A DNA stretch of 64,000 bases, taken from the NCBI GenBank assembly GCA_030427425.1, contig JAUICQ010000003.1, positions 105,045 to 169,044 of the forward strand, given 5' to 3'. The translations under genes and the position numbers were made by a program. The notes beneath the pieces were generated by a model. The model ran no database searches. It was not told where the DNA came from and saw only the letters and a list, made by a program, of their open reading frames with translations. The stretch is from Fimbriimonadia bacterium (GTDB lineage: Bacteria; Armatimonadota; Fimbriimonadia; Fimbriimonadales; Fimbriimonadaceae). Shown piece after piece: positions 63,725 through 64,000 of the stretch; positions within the stretch are counted from its first letter, which is position 1, and the number at the start of each line of letters is the position of its first letter.

Positions 63725-63835
63725 TGGATTCCGATTCCGGAATGACAATCTACCAAGTGTGGATTCACAGATTAGATGTGGGGCTAAAACTATTACTCTT
63801 CTCCTCCCTCGGTCGTCATTCTCGAAGGGAATCCA
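63725..63835. repeat. R2 MITE-like element, 111 bp
   Basis: Left end TGGATTCCGATTCCGGAATGAC, right end GTCATTCTCGAAGGGAATCCA. The interior GATGTGGGGCTAAAA...CTCCTCC matches the 52377-52465 copy, with about 20 extra bp after the left end. Confidence 0.8.
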
Positions 63836-63931
63836 TATCCCTATTATTTGCCTTTGCAGGAGAGTTATCATAAAAACGTAACAATTGCGTGTTTTTTTTT
63901 TTTTTCTGTTATTCCAAATATAAATATTATA

Positions 63932-64000
63932 ATGAAGAGTTACGCATTTAAATTTGGAATAGTAGTAGGAACAATTGGTATCATAGGTTGTGAGCCTAAC
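63932..64000 (+). CDS. Lipoprotein-like protein, 5' end only (3' partial)
   Basis: ATG followed by 22 codons in frame to the window edge: MKSYAFKFGIVVGTIGIIGC then EPN. The hydrophobic run ending in IIGC is a plausible lipoprotein signal and lipobox. Nothing can be said about the mature part. A long T tract (about 63893-63905) lies upstream. Confidence 0.55.
   Translation, partial: MKSYAFKFGIVVGTIGIIGCEPN

Noticed and set aside
63653..63871. 72-codon minus-strand ORF
   Set aside because: It overlaps the R2 element; the coding appearance is due to the repeat.
63893..63905. Long T tract as a phase-variation site
   Set aside because: A run of T lies before the last lipoprotein gene, but it is outside the coding frame and could be a sequencing artefact; no evidence of switching.

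Overview
The window is AT-rich bacterial chromosome from a Gram-negative, flagellated bacterium. The outer membrane is inferred from a complete TolC/HlyD/AcrB-type efflux operon, lipoprotein signal peptidase and several lipobox-like N-termini. Motility is inferred from fliK-flgD-(flagellar operon protein)-flgE and a FliA/WhiG-type sigma factor. A fused alpha/beta branched-chain 2-oxoacid dehydrogenase E1, a eukaryote/archaeal-type ProRS, a bifunctional-nuclease domain protein and ornithine aminotransferase would fit the FCB side of the bacterial tree. That placement is inference only. Secreted F-box-like/LRR proteins and many exported proteins of unknown function suggest life with a eukaryotic host.

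Layout. 0-6 kb: a Lon-type protease with an exported-looking N-terminus, dusB, tRNA-Val, and a secreted protein that looks like a dead trypsin fold. 6-12 kb: fused E1 dehydrogenase, ssb, mgtE, tilS. 12-16 kb: flagellar hook cluster. 16-19 kb: ubiA-type prenyltransferase, proS, rnpB. 19-29.5 kb: an accessory stretch with a secreted LRR protein, rph, an HDOD protein, a secreted Cys-containing protein, a degenerate purple-acid-phosphatase-like protein and a tandem array of four lipoprotein-like paralogues. 29.5-36 kb: acrB-hlyD-tolC-lspA on the minus strand. 36-45 kb: serC, a DUF554-type membrane protein, recG, dppBC, tRNA-Ala, a pseudo-rhomboid and mscS. 45-51.3 kb: yebC, then three tandem F-box-like/LRR genes. 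51-64 kb: queG, a MATE pump, fliA, tmk, recN, a BFN protein, rplS, lepB, rocD, a second MATE pump, a small unknown and the start of a lipoprotein gene.

Intergenic gaps carry at least two families of dispersed repeats. R1 (about 210 bp when full, around 5.8, 8.3, 60.1 and 60.3 kb) contains a CCCCTTCGAGG-type core and ends in GGGGACCATG. R2 is a MITE-like element with 21-22 bp inverted ends (38.6, 52.4 and 63.8 kb, plus half copies). Housekeeping genes are intact. Novelty concentrates in the exported proteins: Lon with a replaced N-terminus, three degenerate enzyme folds (trypsin, purple acid phosphatase, rhomboid), the four-gene lipoprotein array whose duplication scars carry acrB tails, and the F-box-like/LRR family, which is built from 153-bp modules and is still rearranging.
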